Counted from the stretch's first letter, positions 11,719 to 22,989 are shown. The stretch is 64,000 nt of DNA from Papio anubis (GCF_008728515.1 NC_044985.1:941510-1005509), one strand, 5' to 3'. Numbers and translations: made by a program. Notes: generated by a model not told the origin, from the letters alone.

Positions 11719-12246
11719 CTTTGTGTTTCTGTGATGTCAGTGGTGATATCCCCTTTATCATTTTTTTGTGTGTCTATTTGATTCTTCTTTCTCTTCTTCT
11801 TCATTGGTCCAGCTAGTGGTCTATCTATTTTGTAATTTTTTTTTTCCCCAAAAAACCAGCTCCTGGATTCGTTGATTTTTTTGGAGGGTTTTTCGTGTCT
11901 CTGTCTCCTTCAATTCTTCTCTTATCTCAGTTATTTCTTGTCTTCTGCTAGCTTTTGGATTGGTTTGCTCTTGCCTCTCTAGCTCTTTTAATTGTGATGT
12001 TAGGGTGTCGATTTGAGACCTTTCTAGCTTTCTGATGTGGGCACTTAGTGCTGTAAATTTCCCTCTTAACATTGCTTTAGCTGTGTCCCAGAGATTCTGG
12101 TATGTTGTCTCTTTGGATTTCTGCCTTAATTTCACCATTTACCCAGGAGTCATTCAGGAGCAGGTTGTTCAATTTCCGTGAACTTGTGTGGTTTGGGGTG
12201 AGTTTCTTAATCCTGAGTTCTAATTTGATTGCACTGTGGTCTGAGA
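11719..12246 (-). repeat. L1 (L1PA/PB-like) inverted 5' segment
   Basis: The plus strand carries antisense ORF2 text: 'ggtgatatcccctttatca', 'ccagctcctggattcgttg', 'gtcccagagattctggtatg', 'gattgcactgtggtctgag'. It abuts a sense L1 segment at 12246, so the 5' part is inverted relative to the 3' part. This is the arrangement that twin priming produces. The junction words ('ctgaga' and 'gaaacc') share 'gaga/gaaa', allowing a short overlap. Confidence 0.9.
11821..12138 (-). pseudogene. L1 ORF2 fragment (between endonuclease and RT domains)
   Basis: An open frame of 105 codons on the minus strand. It contains 'NLWDTAKAMLRGKF', 'IDTLTSQLKELERQEQ' and 'ASRRQEITEIREELK', which identify the L1 ORF2 protein downstream of the endonuclease domain. 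It is part of the inverted segment and has no catalytic residues. It cannot encode a functional product. Confidence 0.9.
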
Positions 12247-13338
12247 AACCTAGGCAACACCATTCAGGACATAGGCATGGACAAAGACTTCATGACAAAA
12301 ATGCCAAAAGCAATTGCAGCAAAAGCCAGAATTGACAAAAGGGATCTAATTAAACTAAAGAGCTTCTGCACAGCAAAAGAAACTATCATCAGAGTGAACA
12401 GGCAACTTACAGAGTGGGAGATAATTTTTGCAATCTACCCATCTGACAAAGGTCTAATATCCTGAATCTACAAGGAACTTGAACATATTTACAAGAAAAA
12501 AACAAACAACCCCATCAAAAAGTGGGCAAAGGATATGAACAGACACTTCTCAAAAGAAGACATTTAGCAGCCAACAAACATATGAAAAAAAAGCTCAACA
12601 TCACTGATCATCAGAGAAATGCAAATCAAAACCACAATGAGATACCATCTCATGCCAGTCAGAATGGCAGTTATGAAAAAGTCAATAAACAACAGATGCT
12701 GGTGAGGCTGTGGAGAAAGAGGAACGCTTTTACACCATTGGTGGGAATGTAAATTACTTGAACCATTGTGGAAGACAATGTGGTGATTCCTCAAGGATCT
12801 AGAACTAGAAATACCATTTGACCCAGCAATCCCTTTACTGGGTATGTACCCAAAGGAATATAAGTCATTCTACTATACAGGCACATGCAGACGTATGTTT
12901 ACTGCAGCACTACTTACAATAGCAAAGACATGGAACCAACTCAAATGCCCATCAATGATAGACTGGATAAAGAAAATATGGTGCATATACACCATGGAAT
13001 ACTATGCAACCATAAAAAGGAATGAGTTAATGTCCTTTGCAAGGACATGGATGAAGCTGGAAGCCATCATCCTTGGCAAAGTAACATAGGAACAGAAAAT
13101 CAAACACCACCTGTTCTCACTCATAAGTGGGAGTTGAGGATTGAGAGCGCATGGACACAGGGAGGGGAACAACGCACACCAGGGCCTGTTGGGGGGTGGG
13201 GAGGGTGAGAGGAGGGAACTTAGAGGATGGGTCAATAGGTGCAGCAAACAACAATGGCACACGCATCCCTAAGTAACAAACCTGCATGTTCTGCACATGT
13301 GTCCTGTTTTTTTTTTTTAGAAGAATTTTTTTTTAAAA
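12246..13338 (+). repeat. L1 (L1PA/PB-like) sense 3' segment
   Basis: Sense L1 from within the ORF2 C-terminal region ('caacaccattcaggacatag', 'gacagacacttctc'-like text, 'ccatggaatactatgcaacc') to the 3' UTR ('ctcataagtgggagttgagg', 'caaacctgcatgttctgcac'). A T-rich then A-rich tail follows at 13308-13338. Roughly 1.8 kb of the parent L1 between the two segments is missing (inferred from the order of landmarks). ORF2 is broken by stops and lacks its endonuclease and RT. Confidence 0.93.
12844..13089 (+). pseudogene. L1 ORF2 C-terminal fragment
   Basis: An 81-codon open stretch with 'TIAKTWNQLKCPSMIDWIKK' and 'YTMEYYATIKRNELMS', typical of the ORF2 C-terminus. It ends at a stop at 13087-13089, before the usual end. 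It is a remnant only. Confidence 0.9.
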
Positions 13339-13351
13339 AGAGTGCAAATTA
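13339..13351 (+). repeat. Right target-site duplication of L1 insertion
   Basis: 'agagtgcaaatta', one mismatch to 11706-11718. Confidence 0.75.
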
Positions 13352-13946
13352 GAATATCTAAGGTAAATTCTTAAATAAAAGTAAAACAATTCATAAGTAA
13401 TAAGTTAAAAAGGAATAATAAAATTAGCTGTCTAGAAGAAGATAAACAAAAAGGAACATACAAAAGATAATATAAAAACAAATAGCAAGATGATAGTTAA
13501 GCCAGATATATCAGTTGTTTACATTAAACATACATATGGATTAAATAGTCTATATAAAACAGTACAATTTTTAGAGATGGTTGAAAAAGAAAAATTTGGT
13601 AAGGTGGGCATTATTAATATTAAAAAGAAATAAAAACTTTTGTTCTGCAAAAGCTCATCTAAAGAGAATAGAAAGAAAAATTATGGCCTGGTTGAATATA
13701 TTTGCAAACTACACATTTGACAAAGGACTAATATCTAGACTGTATAAGGAATTCAACTGATTAAACATGGAAAATGAACAAAATACATGAACGGAAATTT
13801 CACCAGAGAGGTTCTACAGCTGGCAAATGAGCCCAGGAAATGATGTTCAGTACCATCAGCCACCAAGGAAATTCAAACTAAAACCACAATGAGACACCAC
13901 TACAAATTGATCAGAATATGTAACTTTTTAAAAATGTGACCGTGCT
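13352..13946 (+). repeat. L1M fragment, plus strand (left part)
   Basis: From about 13630 the text follows a diverged L1 ORF2 C-terminal region ('tttgacaaaggactaatat', 'accacaatgagacaccacta'). The 13352-13630 part is AT-rich and less certain. It is interrupted by the Alu at 13947. Confidence 0.6.
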
Positions 13947-14266
13947 GGCCAGGTGTGGTGGCTCACTCCTGTAATCCTAGCACTGTGGGAGGCCGAGGCG
14001 GGCGGATCATGAGGTCAGGAGATCAAGACCATCCTGGCTAACACGGTGAATCCCTGTCTCTACTAAAAAATACAAACAATTCGCCGCGCATGGTGGCAGG
14101 CACTTGTAGTCCCCGTTACTATGGAAGCTGAGGCAGGAGAATGGCGTGAACCCGGGAGGCGGAGCTTGAAGTGAGCCGAGATTGCGCCACTGCACTCCAG
14201 CCTGGGCAACGGAGCGAGACTCCATCTCAAAAAAAAGAAAAGAAAAGAAAAGAAAAGAAAAGAAAA
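13947..14266 (+). repeat. AluY-like element, plus strand
   Basis: Full-length, with 'gaggtcaggagatcaagacc', 'gagaatggcgtgaacccgg' and an (AAAAG)n tail at 14232-14266. The flanks 'gtgaccgtgc' (13936) and 'gtgacagtgc' (14267) look like a target-site duplication with one mismatch. It interrupts an L1M. Confidence 0.96.
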
Positions 14267-15115
14267 GTGACAGTGCCAAATATCGGTGAGAATGGGGAGA
14301 AACTGAATCCATCATACATCCTTGTTGGGAATGTAATACGGTCCAGTCACTAAAAAATGGCTTATCAATATCTTATAAAATAAATCATGCAATTAACACA
14401 CAACCCAGCAGTAGCTCTCTGGAGAATAAAATGAAATAAAAACTTACGCACACACAAAAACAGTACGTGAATGTTCATAGCAGTTTTATTTGTTGTCACC
14501 AAGAACTGGAAAGTTAAGATGCTCTTAAACAGGCCAATGGTTAAACAAACTGTGTTACATATATACCATTAAATACTGATCAGCAATAAAAAGGAATAGA
14601 CTACTGATAAATCCAACAACTGGATGAATCTCCATGAAATTTTTCTGAGTACAAAAATGCTAAATCAAAAATGTTACATAGTGTGTGATTCCCTTTATTT
14701 AGCTTTGTGAAGTGACAGCCTTTAAAAAATGAGGAACAGATAAGTTATTGCTAGGGCTTAGGGGAGGCAGCAAGGTGAGCATAACGAAGGTGTGTTTGGT
14801 GATAAATAAGCCGTGCAAAGGAATCTCGAGGCAATGGAATGGTTTAGCATCTCGACTGTGGTGGTGGATACAAAATCCTATAATTACGATAAAATTGTAC
14901 AGAACTAAATACACACAACCAAACAAATGATGACAAGTAAAACTGGAGAAATATTAATAAGATTAGTAGATTGTATTCTGGTTTTGATATATTACTATAC
15001 TTTTGCAAAATGTTATCATCGAAGGGAACTTGGTAAATTGTACGGAGAATCTCTCTGTATTATTATTATTTTTTTTGCAGCTTCATGTGAATCAACAAAG
15101 ATCTTAATAAAAATG
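14267..15115 (+). repeat. L1M fragment, plus strand (3' end)
   Basis: Continues the L1 split by the Alu: 'gttcatagcagttttattt', 'caataaaaaggaatagac', then 3' UTR text, and 'cagcttcatgtgaatcaac' near the terminus. Strongly diverged, with no useful ORF. Confidence 0.7.
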
Positions 15116-15164
15116 CAGCTACAAAATCAAGTAAGAGTAAATGTCATGAAATAAGTACCTTCAC

Positions 15165-15814
15165 ATTGAGGACTACACAGTATTGTTGCTATCATCCATA
15201 TAGTTACTAAAAATTAAAGAATAACAATATAAATGGAGGGATACACCATGTTCATTGACGGGAGGATCCCATATTGCAAAGATGTTATTTCTCCCCAAAC
15301 TGTTATACTCAATGCAATCTCAATCACAATCCCAGCTAGTTTTTTCAAAAAATTGACTCACTGATGCTAAAATGTTAAAAAAAAATGCAAAGTGCAAAAA
15401 TAACAGGCAATCTCGATGACCAGAAAGATTATTCTGCAATATCAGATATCAAGACTAAATAAAAATAAAATACATAACACTTTTTATAATGGTGCATAAA
15501 AAGACAAATAAAATGGAAAAAATAAAGGGTCAAGAAACAGACACATAATATAGTCATGTATTATATGACAAAGTTGGCACCCTCATGTAGTGTATATAAA
15601 TTTTTATATTCAGTACATTATATGAAATAAATTGGTTACCATATCGAAAAAGTAATGAATTTTGATCCCTACCTCTAAGTTTACACAAAAATCAATTTCA
15701 GGTGGATTGTTTATGCAAATATGAAAAGCAAAACAATACTTTAAGAATAAAACATAAAATTTGTCTTCATGAATTTCTGGTAGGAAAATGTTTCTTAAGT
15801 AGGGAATAAAACTG
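15165..15814 (+). repeat. L1M ORF2 fragment, plus strand
   Basis: 'atcacaatcccagctag', 'gacaaagttggcaccctcatg', 'ttgatccctacctctaag' and 'caatttcaggtggattg' follow the ORF2 C-terminal half of an old L1. It is broken by three Alus and resumes at 16433 and 16803. Confidence 0.7.
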
Positions 15815-16114
15815 CTTTTTTGTTTTTTTTTTGGAGATGGAGTCTCACTTTGTTACCCAGGCTGGAGGGCAGTGGTGTGATCTTGGCTCACTGCAAACTC
15901 TGCCTCCCAGGTTCAAGTGATTCTCCCGCCTCAGCCTCTTGAACAGCTGGGATTACAGGCTCCCACCACCATGTCTGGTTAATTTTTGTATTTTTGTAGA
16001 GATGGGGTTTCACCATGTTGGCCAGGCTGGTCTTGAACTCCTGACCGCAGGTGACCTGCCCGCCTTGGCCTCCCAAAGTGCTGGGATTACAGGCTTGAGC
16101 CCCCACGCCTGGCC
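15815..16114 (-). repeat. AluS-like element, minus strand
   Basis: Reverse-complement Alu with 'tggagatggagtctcac', 'gttggccaggctggtcttgaa' and the terminal 'cacgcctggcc'. Full-length. Confidence 0.96.
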
Positions 16115-16127
16115 AAAAGTGCTATTT

Positions 16128-16432
16128 GTGTTTTGTTTTGTTTTGTTTTTGAGACGGAGTCTTGCTCTGTCACCCAGGCTGGAGTGCAGTGGCACCATCT
16201 TGGCTCACTGCAAGCTCTGCCTCCTGGGTTCACGCCATTCTGCCTCGGCCTCCCCAGTAGCTGGGACTACAGGTGCCCGCCACCATGCCCGGCTAATTTT
16301 GTTTTTGTATTTTCAGTAGAGATGGGTTTCACCGTTTTAGCCAGGATGGTCTCGATCTCCTGACCCTGTGATCTGCCTGCCTTGGCCTACGAAAGTGCTG
16401 GAATTACAGGCGTGAGCCACTGTGCCCGGCCC
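16128..16432 (-). repeat. AluY-like element, minus strand, with (TTTTG)n tail
   Basis: The plus strand starts with TTTTG repeats, then 'gagacggagtcttgctctg', and ends 'gccactgtgcccggcc'. An exact 13-bp duplication 'aaaagtgctattt' flanks it at 16115-16127 and 16433-16445. It inserted right beside the previous Alu. Confidence 0.96.
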
Positions 16433-16492
16433 AAAAGTGCTATTTTTAAAGAAAGAGTTGATAAATATGAGGACATTAAAATTGAGAATATA
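16433..16492 (+). repeat. L1M fragment between Alus
   Basis: 'gaaagagttgataaatatga' continues the L1M reading frame region interrupted on both sides. Confidence 0.6.
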
Positions 16493-16802
16493 GGCCGGGC
16501 GCGGTGGCTCAAGCCTGTAATCCCAGCACTTTGGGAGGCCGAGACGGGCGGATCACGAGGTCAGGAGATCGAGACCATCCTGGCTAACACGGTGAAACCC
16601 CGTCTCTATTAAGAAATACAAAAAACTAGCCGGGCGAGGTGGCGGGCGCCTGTAGTCCCAGCTACTCGGGAGGCTGAGGCCGGAGAATGGCGTGAACCCG
16701 GGAGGCGGAGCTCGCAGTGAGCTGAGATCCGGCCACTGCAGTCCAGCCTGGGTGACAGAGCGAGACTCCGTCTCAAAAAAAAAAAAAATTAAAAAAATAA
16801 AA
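16493..16802 (+). repeat. Young AluY of Old World monkey type
   Basis: Nearly consensus, with CpGs preserved. It carries 'ggctcaagcctg', 'ggaggccgagacgggcg', 'actagccgggcgaggtgg' and 'gagatccggccactgca', which I associate with cercopithecid AluY (YRa-like) lineages. It is flanked by a perfect 16-bp duplication 'taaaattgagaatata' (16477-16492 and 16803-16818). It has an intact tail, so it is recent in origin. Confidence 0.95.
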
Positions 16803-17060
16803 TAAAATTGAGAATATATATTTAGCAGAGGACACTGTTAGGAGAATGAAAAGACTAGCACATAGAGCAGGGATTATGTATGAGAGATATATCTAATAAA
16901 GTGTATTTTTCCAAAATACATCATGAACACCTTTAACGAGTTCACTGACTTAATCACCTCACAGAATAGCAGATGCAAGGGCCATAAACCTGTGGAAACA
17001 TGCTAAAATCTATTCATGATCTGGGGAATGCAAATTAATATCGCAATAATAGTGGTTATA
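16803..17060 (+). repeat. L1M fragment, plus strand
   Basis: 'gaggacactgttaggag', 'agaatgaaaagactagcac' and 'gaacacctttaac' continue the ORF2 3' region of the interrupted L1M. Confidence 0.6.
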
Positions 17061-17099
17061 TTGTTTGCAAAAATGGTCATATTAATTTATATCTCTGCA

Positions 17100-17590
17100 G
17101 GTATGTTCCTTTGCAAGGAGTTTTTGCCTCTCCTTCCATAAGAAGGTAACATTTATTTCCACAAATATAACATATTTAAATACAAAACCTTAGAAACTCT
17201 TGAACCTGGAATGGCCTTGCCACTTGTTTTTGCCAGTAGAATGTGAAAGAAGTGATGTCATGTGCCCCTTAGAATGTTGCTGTCACCATGCAAAGATGCC
17301 CAGGTTAGCCTCCTTAAGGAAAAGAGAGCATATGGACAGGGAGGCAGAGCGAGCAACCAATAACAAATGTCAGAGCTGGGAGTGTGGCCATGGTGAACTA
17401 TCCGGTACCAATTTAGCCCTTAGATAACTAAAGCAGCATAAAACACCCCTGGAAGGATTAGCAGAGACGCTCCCTAGCTGACCCAAATCAGATTGCTGAC
17501 CCACGTAATTGCACAATGTAGGAAGACGGTTTTGATTTTCAGCCTGTAAGTTTTGGTATCGTTTGTTACACAGCACTCACTAACTTGAAA
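17100..17590 (+). repeat. LTR-like insertion (MLT1-type?)
   Basis: It lies between two L1M pieces that otherwise read on from one another. It ends in 'taagttttggtatcgtttgttacacagca', split here as 'taagttttggtatcg' and 'tttgttacacagca', a style of 3' end I associate with MLT1-like MaLR LTRs. Diverged; family uncertain. Confidence 0.4.
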
Positions 17591-18030
17591 CAAAGATTTA
17601 ACTCTACACACCCACCGGAGTAGCCAAAATGAAACACAGAGGCAATGAAAATGTTTCACACAGTTCAGAGCAACTGAAATGCTTATACTCTGCTGCTGGA
17701 AGTGTAAACTGGCACAATCCTTTTGGAACACCACTGGCAGTATCTACCAAGGTTGAGCAGACACGTGCTCTGACACTCAGCAATTCCACTCTAGGTATCC
17801 GGCCAAGATCAATGCACCCAAAACATGTAAAAGACTGGTAACCGCAGCATTATTCACATTACTCATAACGATGCAAACTGGAGAAAACCCACGTATTCAC
17901 CTAAAGTAGAATGGATTACAAAAAGTAAACGGTGATATATTCCTTTATTATACAGCCATGAGAGCAAAGAACCACAACTATACACAACTGCCTGGATTGG
18001 TATCACAACCATAATGCTAAATTCCTGGGA
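17591..18030 (+). repeat. L1M fragment, plus strand (3' portion)
   Basis: Old L1 landmarks in order: 'agtgtaaactggcacaatc', 'cagcaattccactctaggta', 'cgcagcattattcaca', 'tatacagccatgagagcaaa'. It follows the LTR-like interruption. Confidence 0.6.
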
Positions 18031-18630
18031 AAGAACTAAACCAAGCTACACGGAGACGAGAGTCTCTGCTTTCCTGGCATTTTTAACGTTTTACTTTCTC
18101 CATGTGTTTTCCCCCTTATTGGAGATTATTCTGCAGAGAAAGCAGCTGCTAGACAGAAACTTAGACAAAGTTTCCCTCAGGCTTCCCTCCCCTCGTCCCT
18201 CATCAAATATGTACTATGGTACAGTCTGCCAGCCTCAGAGAGGGGTCCTGCAACTATGAAAATTGATTTTATTTCCTTCTCAATGAACTCTGTGGCAAAT
18301 TTTGTGAGATTAGACAAATGAACAAAACCATATCTAAAATGGACTAAGTTGGAGTGAGTTATGGAGGTCCTAAAAAGATATCTACAAATCTATATGGGGA
18401 ATCCAGGAAGGCTCTGAGCTTCTTTCTGATGGGAAATAAACATCTACCAGGTGCAGTGAATGGCAATTATCAGATGGCAGAGAAAACAGTAACAGCAGAC
18501 ACTGGGATGTGTGACAGAGTACACTCTGCAGGTCACTGCCTGCTGGGTGTGGACAAGGAGCACAGGGACCCGGCAAGGGATCAAGCAGCAGAGGTAAGTG
18601 GGCAACGGGCCATCCACACCGTGCAGGAAA
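18031..18630. other. Unassigned sequence
   Basis: No gene or repeat recognised. The frame at 18354-18692 is not recognised as a protein. Confidence 0.4.
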
Positions 18631-18677
18631 CAGGGAGCGCAGCTGTCATCAGGATACAGGGAGCACAGCTGTCATCA
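18631..18677 (+). repeat. 26-bp tandem duplication
   Basis: 'cagggagcgcagctgtcatc' recurs 26 bp later with one substitution (g to a). Two copies, in otherwise unique sequence. Confidence 0.9.
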
Positions 18678-18729
18678 CTGGTTTCTTGGTGAAGATGTGC
18701 AGACCCTTTACTCCAAGGTAAGGTGAAAT

Positions 18730-18965
18730 AGTCATTACAAGTGCACGTTTCAGAATGAGAAAGATCTGCTGGCTGTGTGATCATGGGGAGTCACATTACC
18801 TCTCATAGCTTCCATTTCTTTTTCTGTAACATCTGGATGTTAATGATACTTATCGCATAGGATTGTTAGTAGAATTAGTCCAGAAGAGATGTAGTCTACT
18901 AACGCCAAGAGCCTTGTGCATAGTTAGTGCCCAGTAAATAGCAACCATTATAGTGCTACTGTTTC
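18730..18965 (+). repeat. MIR element, plus strand
   Basis: The MIR order is clear: 'gctggctgtgtgatcatggg', 'gtcacattacctctcat', 'tttctttttctgtaacatctg', 'catagttagtgcccagtaaa'. About 235 bp, so close to full length. Confidence 0.75.
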
Positions 18966-19985
18966 CAGGCATCTCAGAATGAAGTTTTTCACACCAGATC
19001 AAAGCTGCTTGCTGCTCTACTGTACCAGAGGCTTCCACAGTTCCTCCAAAGGGACTCTCGGTCCCAGGCTTGAAAGTCAAGTGCAAGTGCAGGACACAAG
19101 ACACAGGAATGAGCCTTCTGTTTAGTATTCTGGAGCAGCTGAAAGCCCCCTTACCCTCAATCACATTTGCATCAGCATTTCCAAATTGCACATTGTTTTC
19201 TGGTGATCCTCACGATTTAAATTTTAATCATCTTTTTCTTGAAAAACAAATGAAAAATAAGAAACAAAAATGAGCTGGAGATATTGCATTTCTCTAAAAA
19301 GCTACCACTAATTAAGACGTTGAAAGTGATTTTAACACCATTCCTCACCACTGTGACAAATCTGACAGGTTTACAAATTAGTATTCTGGGACTCTCAAAC
19401 GGGATGTCCCTGTTTTGTCAGATTCCGTGAAGGATTGCAAACGTGCTTGGTGATTGCTGCAAGTAATACAATAGCTCGCAAAAACCAACGTACACTCTCA
19501 GGAAACTGGCCCCTTGGGAAAATATTTTGGGCAACAGAAAATGCTGCCCACTGCCCTCCCCACCACCGACCCCTGCTAAGAAAAGAGGGCATACTCAGAC
19601 GTGGAAAAATCAAGGTGGATTTTCACGGACCCCAAGGTGGCAGAGGCCAAGTAGCCTCCCACTCCTGGGTGCCTTCTATAGGCTGTACTGGCCTGAGCCA
19701 GCAGGGCATGAGACTTACCCAGCTCTGGCCATTAAAACCCTACTTCTTTTGCTGAAATCTTTCTCCCTAAGGCTTTCCCCCATTAGTCCTGAAGCAACCC
19801 TTGGGTGCTGCGCACAATGAATCTAAAGCCACTTTCAAACACCAGCCCTTCAACTTCAACAACAGCAACAGAGAAGCAATGAGAGTTGGTACTTTAACAG
19901 GGGTCACCTGCTTTCCCATACGTCATTCTGTTGTATGTATCATCATAAACACTTTATCAATGGGAAACCTGCATTCTCCCTGACT
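18966..19985. other. Unassigned sequence
   Basis: Nothing identified. The block at 19440-19800 is more GC-rich and holds overlapping open frames in two phases without recognisable protein features. Confidence 0.4.
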
Positions 19986-19989
19986 TGGC

Positions 19990-20100
19990 TAGTGAGACCA
20001 CTTAGATTCAGAAAGATTAAGTAACTTGCTCCAATTCACATACCTAGTAAGTTGTTGTTGGGTATCAGTAATGACCCCAGAACTTGGTTTAAAGTCCTCA
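19990..20100 (+). repeat. MIR fragment, plus strand
   Basis: 'gattaagtaacttgctccaa' with 'catacctagtaagttgt' and 'gaccccagaacttgg' matches the core and 3' half of MIR. Confidence 0.5.
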
Positions 20101-20270
20101 CCAGTGTAAAATAAGTTCACCACTTTGAAATAAGTTCCAGCTAATTCATATCCATAAATATAAAGCTTAAATCCTCGAGTTCCATAAGGCAACTGGATCC
20201 ACTAGGATAGCACCACTCAAAGGAATGCTATTTCAATGCAATCACCTTCATCAAAGATTTGCTGGTCATC

Positions 20271-20706
20271 TGCTATGGTTTGGATGTGGTTTGTGCTTGC
20301 CAAAACTCATGTTGAAATTTGATACCCAAGGTAGCACTGTTGGGAGGTGGGGCCTGGTGAGAGGTGTCTGAGTCATGGGGACAGATCCCACACAAATAGA
20401 TGAATGCCATCTTGTGGGACTGAGTTCTCACTCTTGCGAGACTGGATTAATTACTGGAGAGCTGGTTTAGAAGGAAATTTAACTTCCTAAACCCTCTTGC
20501 TTCCTTTCATGCCATGTGATGTCTTTGCACACACCCACTTCTCTTCTACTTTCTGCCATGACCGGAAGCAGCATGAGGCCCTCATTGGATGCAGCTGCTC
20601 AGCCTTGGAATTTCCAGTCACCAGAATCATGAGCCAAATAAACCTCTTTTCCTCATAAATTACTCAGCTTCAGGTATTCTGTTATAGCAATATAAATGGA
20701 CTAAGG
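20271..20706 (+). repeat. MST-type (MSTB-like) solo LTR, plus strand
   Basis: Begins 'tgctatggtttggatgtgg'. It contains 'gttgggaggtggggcctgg', 'ctcatgttgaaatttgat', 'gagccaaataaacctctttt' (with a polyadenylation-like AATAAA) and ends 'aatggactaagg'. At about 436 bp it matches a complete MST LTR of the MaLR group. No internal region adjoins it, so it is a solo LTR left by recombination. Confidence 0.92.
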
Positions 20707-21094
20707 CTGTCTCTATCTAGCCAGATGCTGACCTAGGTACTGGGGATTTAATTAGGAGATATTGATAATGAAACAGGTACATGCTGAAGGAGAAATATGT
20801 CATTAAAAACATACTTGATAAATCCAGGAGGAAAAGAGTGATTCCCCTGGAGAGGAGATACTCTCACAAGAGTCATGAGCACTGTCCTGAGGATATGGGG
20901 CATGGGACTGTAGAGAAGACCCCACTGGTGCTGTGATTTTTCTGATCTGTAGCCCTCCCTGAGTGTGTCAATGCATATGGATGTCATTATCAGAAGTTTC
21001 CTGATACCATTACATTTGTCAGTTCAACCAGGCCTTCATGTGTAGTTCCATAAAAAACTTCTATCAGATATTGCTGTTATTACACTGTGTTGTA
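20707..21094. other. Unassigned sequence
   Basis: Nothing recognised. Confidence 0.4.
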
Positions 21095-21235
21095 GTTACA
21101 ACTTGAGTTCCTTATCACTATCATGACTGTGGGTTCCTAAAGGATGGAAATCGGGTCATATTCATAGCTAGTAGCCTGCTGCAAGACAGGGGCTGGCAGG
21201 AAAGAAGTGCTTGGTAAATATTTGATACAAAACAA
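21095..21235 (+). repeat. L2 3' end fragment, plus strand
   Basis: 'gtgggttcctaaaggatgg' and 'gaagtgcttggtaaatattt' follow the final part of L2, which ends in an 'aataaatatttg'-like repeat. Confidence 0.45.
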
Positions 21236-22005
21236 ATCGTGAAGTTTTTCCTAAGCCATCACACAACACATTAATAACAATTTGAAGCCCTATTAAATAA
21301 CACTTTCTGTTGAATAAAATTCATTTGAATTAAAAATTGGTTTGGCAGTTATGAGAAGAAAACTGCACTTGTTAAGGCCAAGTTACTAATTCTCCCAATT
21401 TCTGTGCTAGAGATTCCAATAATTTGGTCTCCTTATTAATAGGGCCCTTCCAGGATATTTGGAACCCAAGATGAAGGTGAAACCACATAGCACAGGGTGC
21501 TCCAAATGTGTAGTTTTACAGCAAATAAGCTATTTAGGATAGTTTCTCATTTTATTATGTGCTGTAGCTGCGACTGGGCTTGCTGAATTGCCATTTCCCA
21601 CTGGAAAGGAGTAATTCCAGAGGCAATTCTGAAAGGTCATTCCTGACAGGGATTTTTTGATAAATTGTCTGACATAAACTCAATGTTAGATGACAATGTT
21701 TTTCTCTTCTTTCTCTCTTTTTATCTTTTCTTATGCTCCCTCTCATTTCCCTTCTTTCCTTTTTCTTCTTAATATGAAGACATTCTGTGTTGGTCAATTT
21801 AGCACGTAGATAACAATGGAATAGAGAGAGATTCAGGTTGAATTTCAGTAACATCTAGGAATCATTAGTGGTGTCAGCTTCAAGGAGAATTTAGAAAGTG
21901 GAACCAGATGTAAATATAAGCATACCTTTTCTCACCATTGTCCCTTTCCTGTGTGTGGGTCATTCTTCCTCTGAGTCCCAAGGTGAAGACTTGTAATCCT
22001 AGCAT
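21236..22005. other. Unassigned; includes a pyrimidine tract
   Basis: 21699-21772 is almost pure C/T on the plus strand ('tctctttttatcttttctta' and following). Such tracts can form triplex DNA. No gene seen. Confidence 0.5.
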
Positions 22006-22009
22006 TTAT

Positions 22010-22180
22010 AGTGGTAATACTAACATTCAGCACACTTCAGATTCAACTATGAGCTGAGAAAGTTTTACCCATTATCTCATTTAAATTCTATTAATCATGC
22101 AGTTAAATGGTTTATTACTGCATTTCAGAGAGATATAAGGAGGCTTAGAGAAGTGAGCTATTTCAGGGTAACATTGATAG
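22010..22180 (+). repeat. Possible MIR fragment
   Basis: 'acccattatctcatttaaat' followed by 'gaggcttagagaagtgagc' resembles the middle of MIR. Weak. Confidence 0.4.
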
Positions 22181-22204
22181 CAATAAACTAATATCCATCG
22201 CAGG

Positions 22205-22405
22205 CCCGTGTGCTTCCAAAAACCTGTGCATTTAGCCGTGTCCTGTTTCTCCATAATACACAGTATTCTGTATCTGATGATATCTGTTGAGGGCACAGGT
22301 CATGTCTTTGCTTTGCCTCATATATGCCTGCGTAGTGCACCAACACCAGATGCTCAACATGGGTTTACTGAAAGAAGGAATAAACAAATGAATAAACAAA
22401 CAAGT
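22205..22405 (+). repeat. L2 3' end fragment, plus strand
   Basis: 'gttgagggcacaggtcatgt', 'gcctgcgtagtgcaccaac' and 'gctcaacatgggtttactga' follow the L2 3' end up to its terminal region. Confidence 0.5.
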
Positions 22406-22469
22406 GTGTGAAACCACTATTGCCTCAATAAGTCATTTATTCAACATTCCTTGAGTATTTTATCATGAA

Positions 22470-22870
22470 CTAGACCAGAGTTCCTTAGAAGCAGAGCCTG
22501 AGACAGGGATTTGCATGATTTATTGAGGAAATGATCTCAGGAGAAAGGGGATGAAGGAAGGAAGACAGGGTAGGGCAAAGATAAGCAAAGATGTGGTCTC
22601 AGCTGGAGACTGACTTCAGCCTGATCCCATGGGGAGTTCTTGTGTGTGAATTGTATTGTAGAGTGCAATTAGGCAAAAAGCCAGACTTTTATCACTTAGT
22701 CATTAGCTGTGAGCTGTCTATAGGGGAGGGGCCACAACCTCCCAATCAGGCAGCTTCTAATAGCTAAGGGTGATTCTCTGGAGAAAGGGGCAGCTGTGAG
22801 CCATTAGCAGCCAACGGGCAAAGGAGCTGGGGGTGGGTGCCCAGTGGCTGGTGGGAGAGTGGAGTGATTG
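22470..22870 (+). repeat. Old interspersed repeat, family not determined
   Basis: 'gttccttagaagcagagcctg', 'gacagggatttgcatg' and 'gatctcaggagaaaggggatg' belong to an old mammalian repeat I have seen in this form but cannot name. A related start is seen at 48.99 kb. Confidence 0.4.
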
Positions 22871-22989
22871 AAGGGATCACGCAGGAACCAACAGCATCTC
22901 CCAAAGCAGACATTATTAGAGCTCTACGGCCATTTCTACAGGGGATTCCCAGTTAGTGTGTGCTTTTATTGCCTACAACCCACTCCATC

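Noticed and set aside
13308..13338. T-rich end of the plus-strand L1 taken as proof of another inversion
   Set aside because: Some L1 3' UTRs end in a T run before 'agaagaa'; no extra rearrangement is needed.
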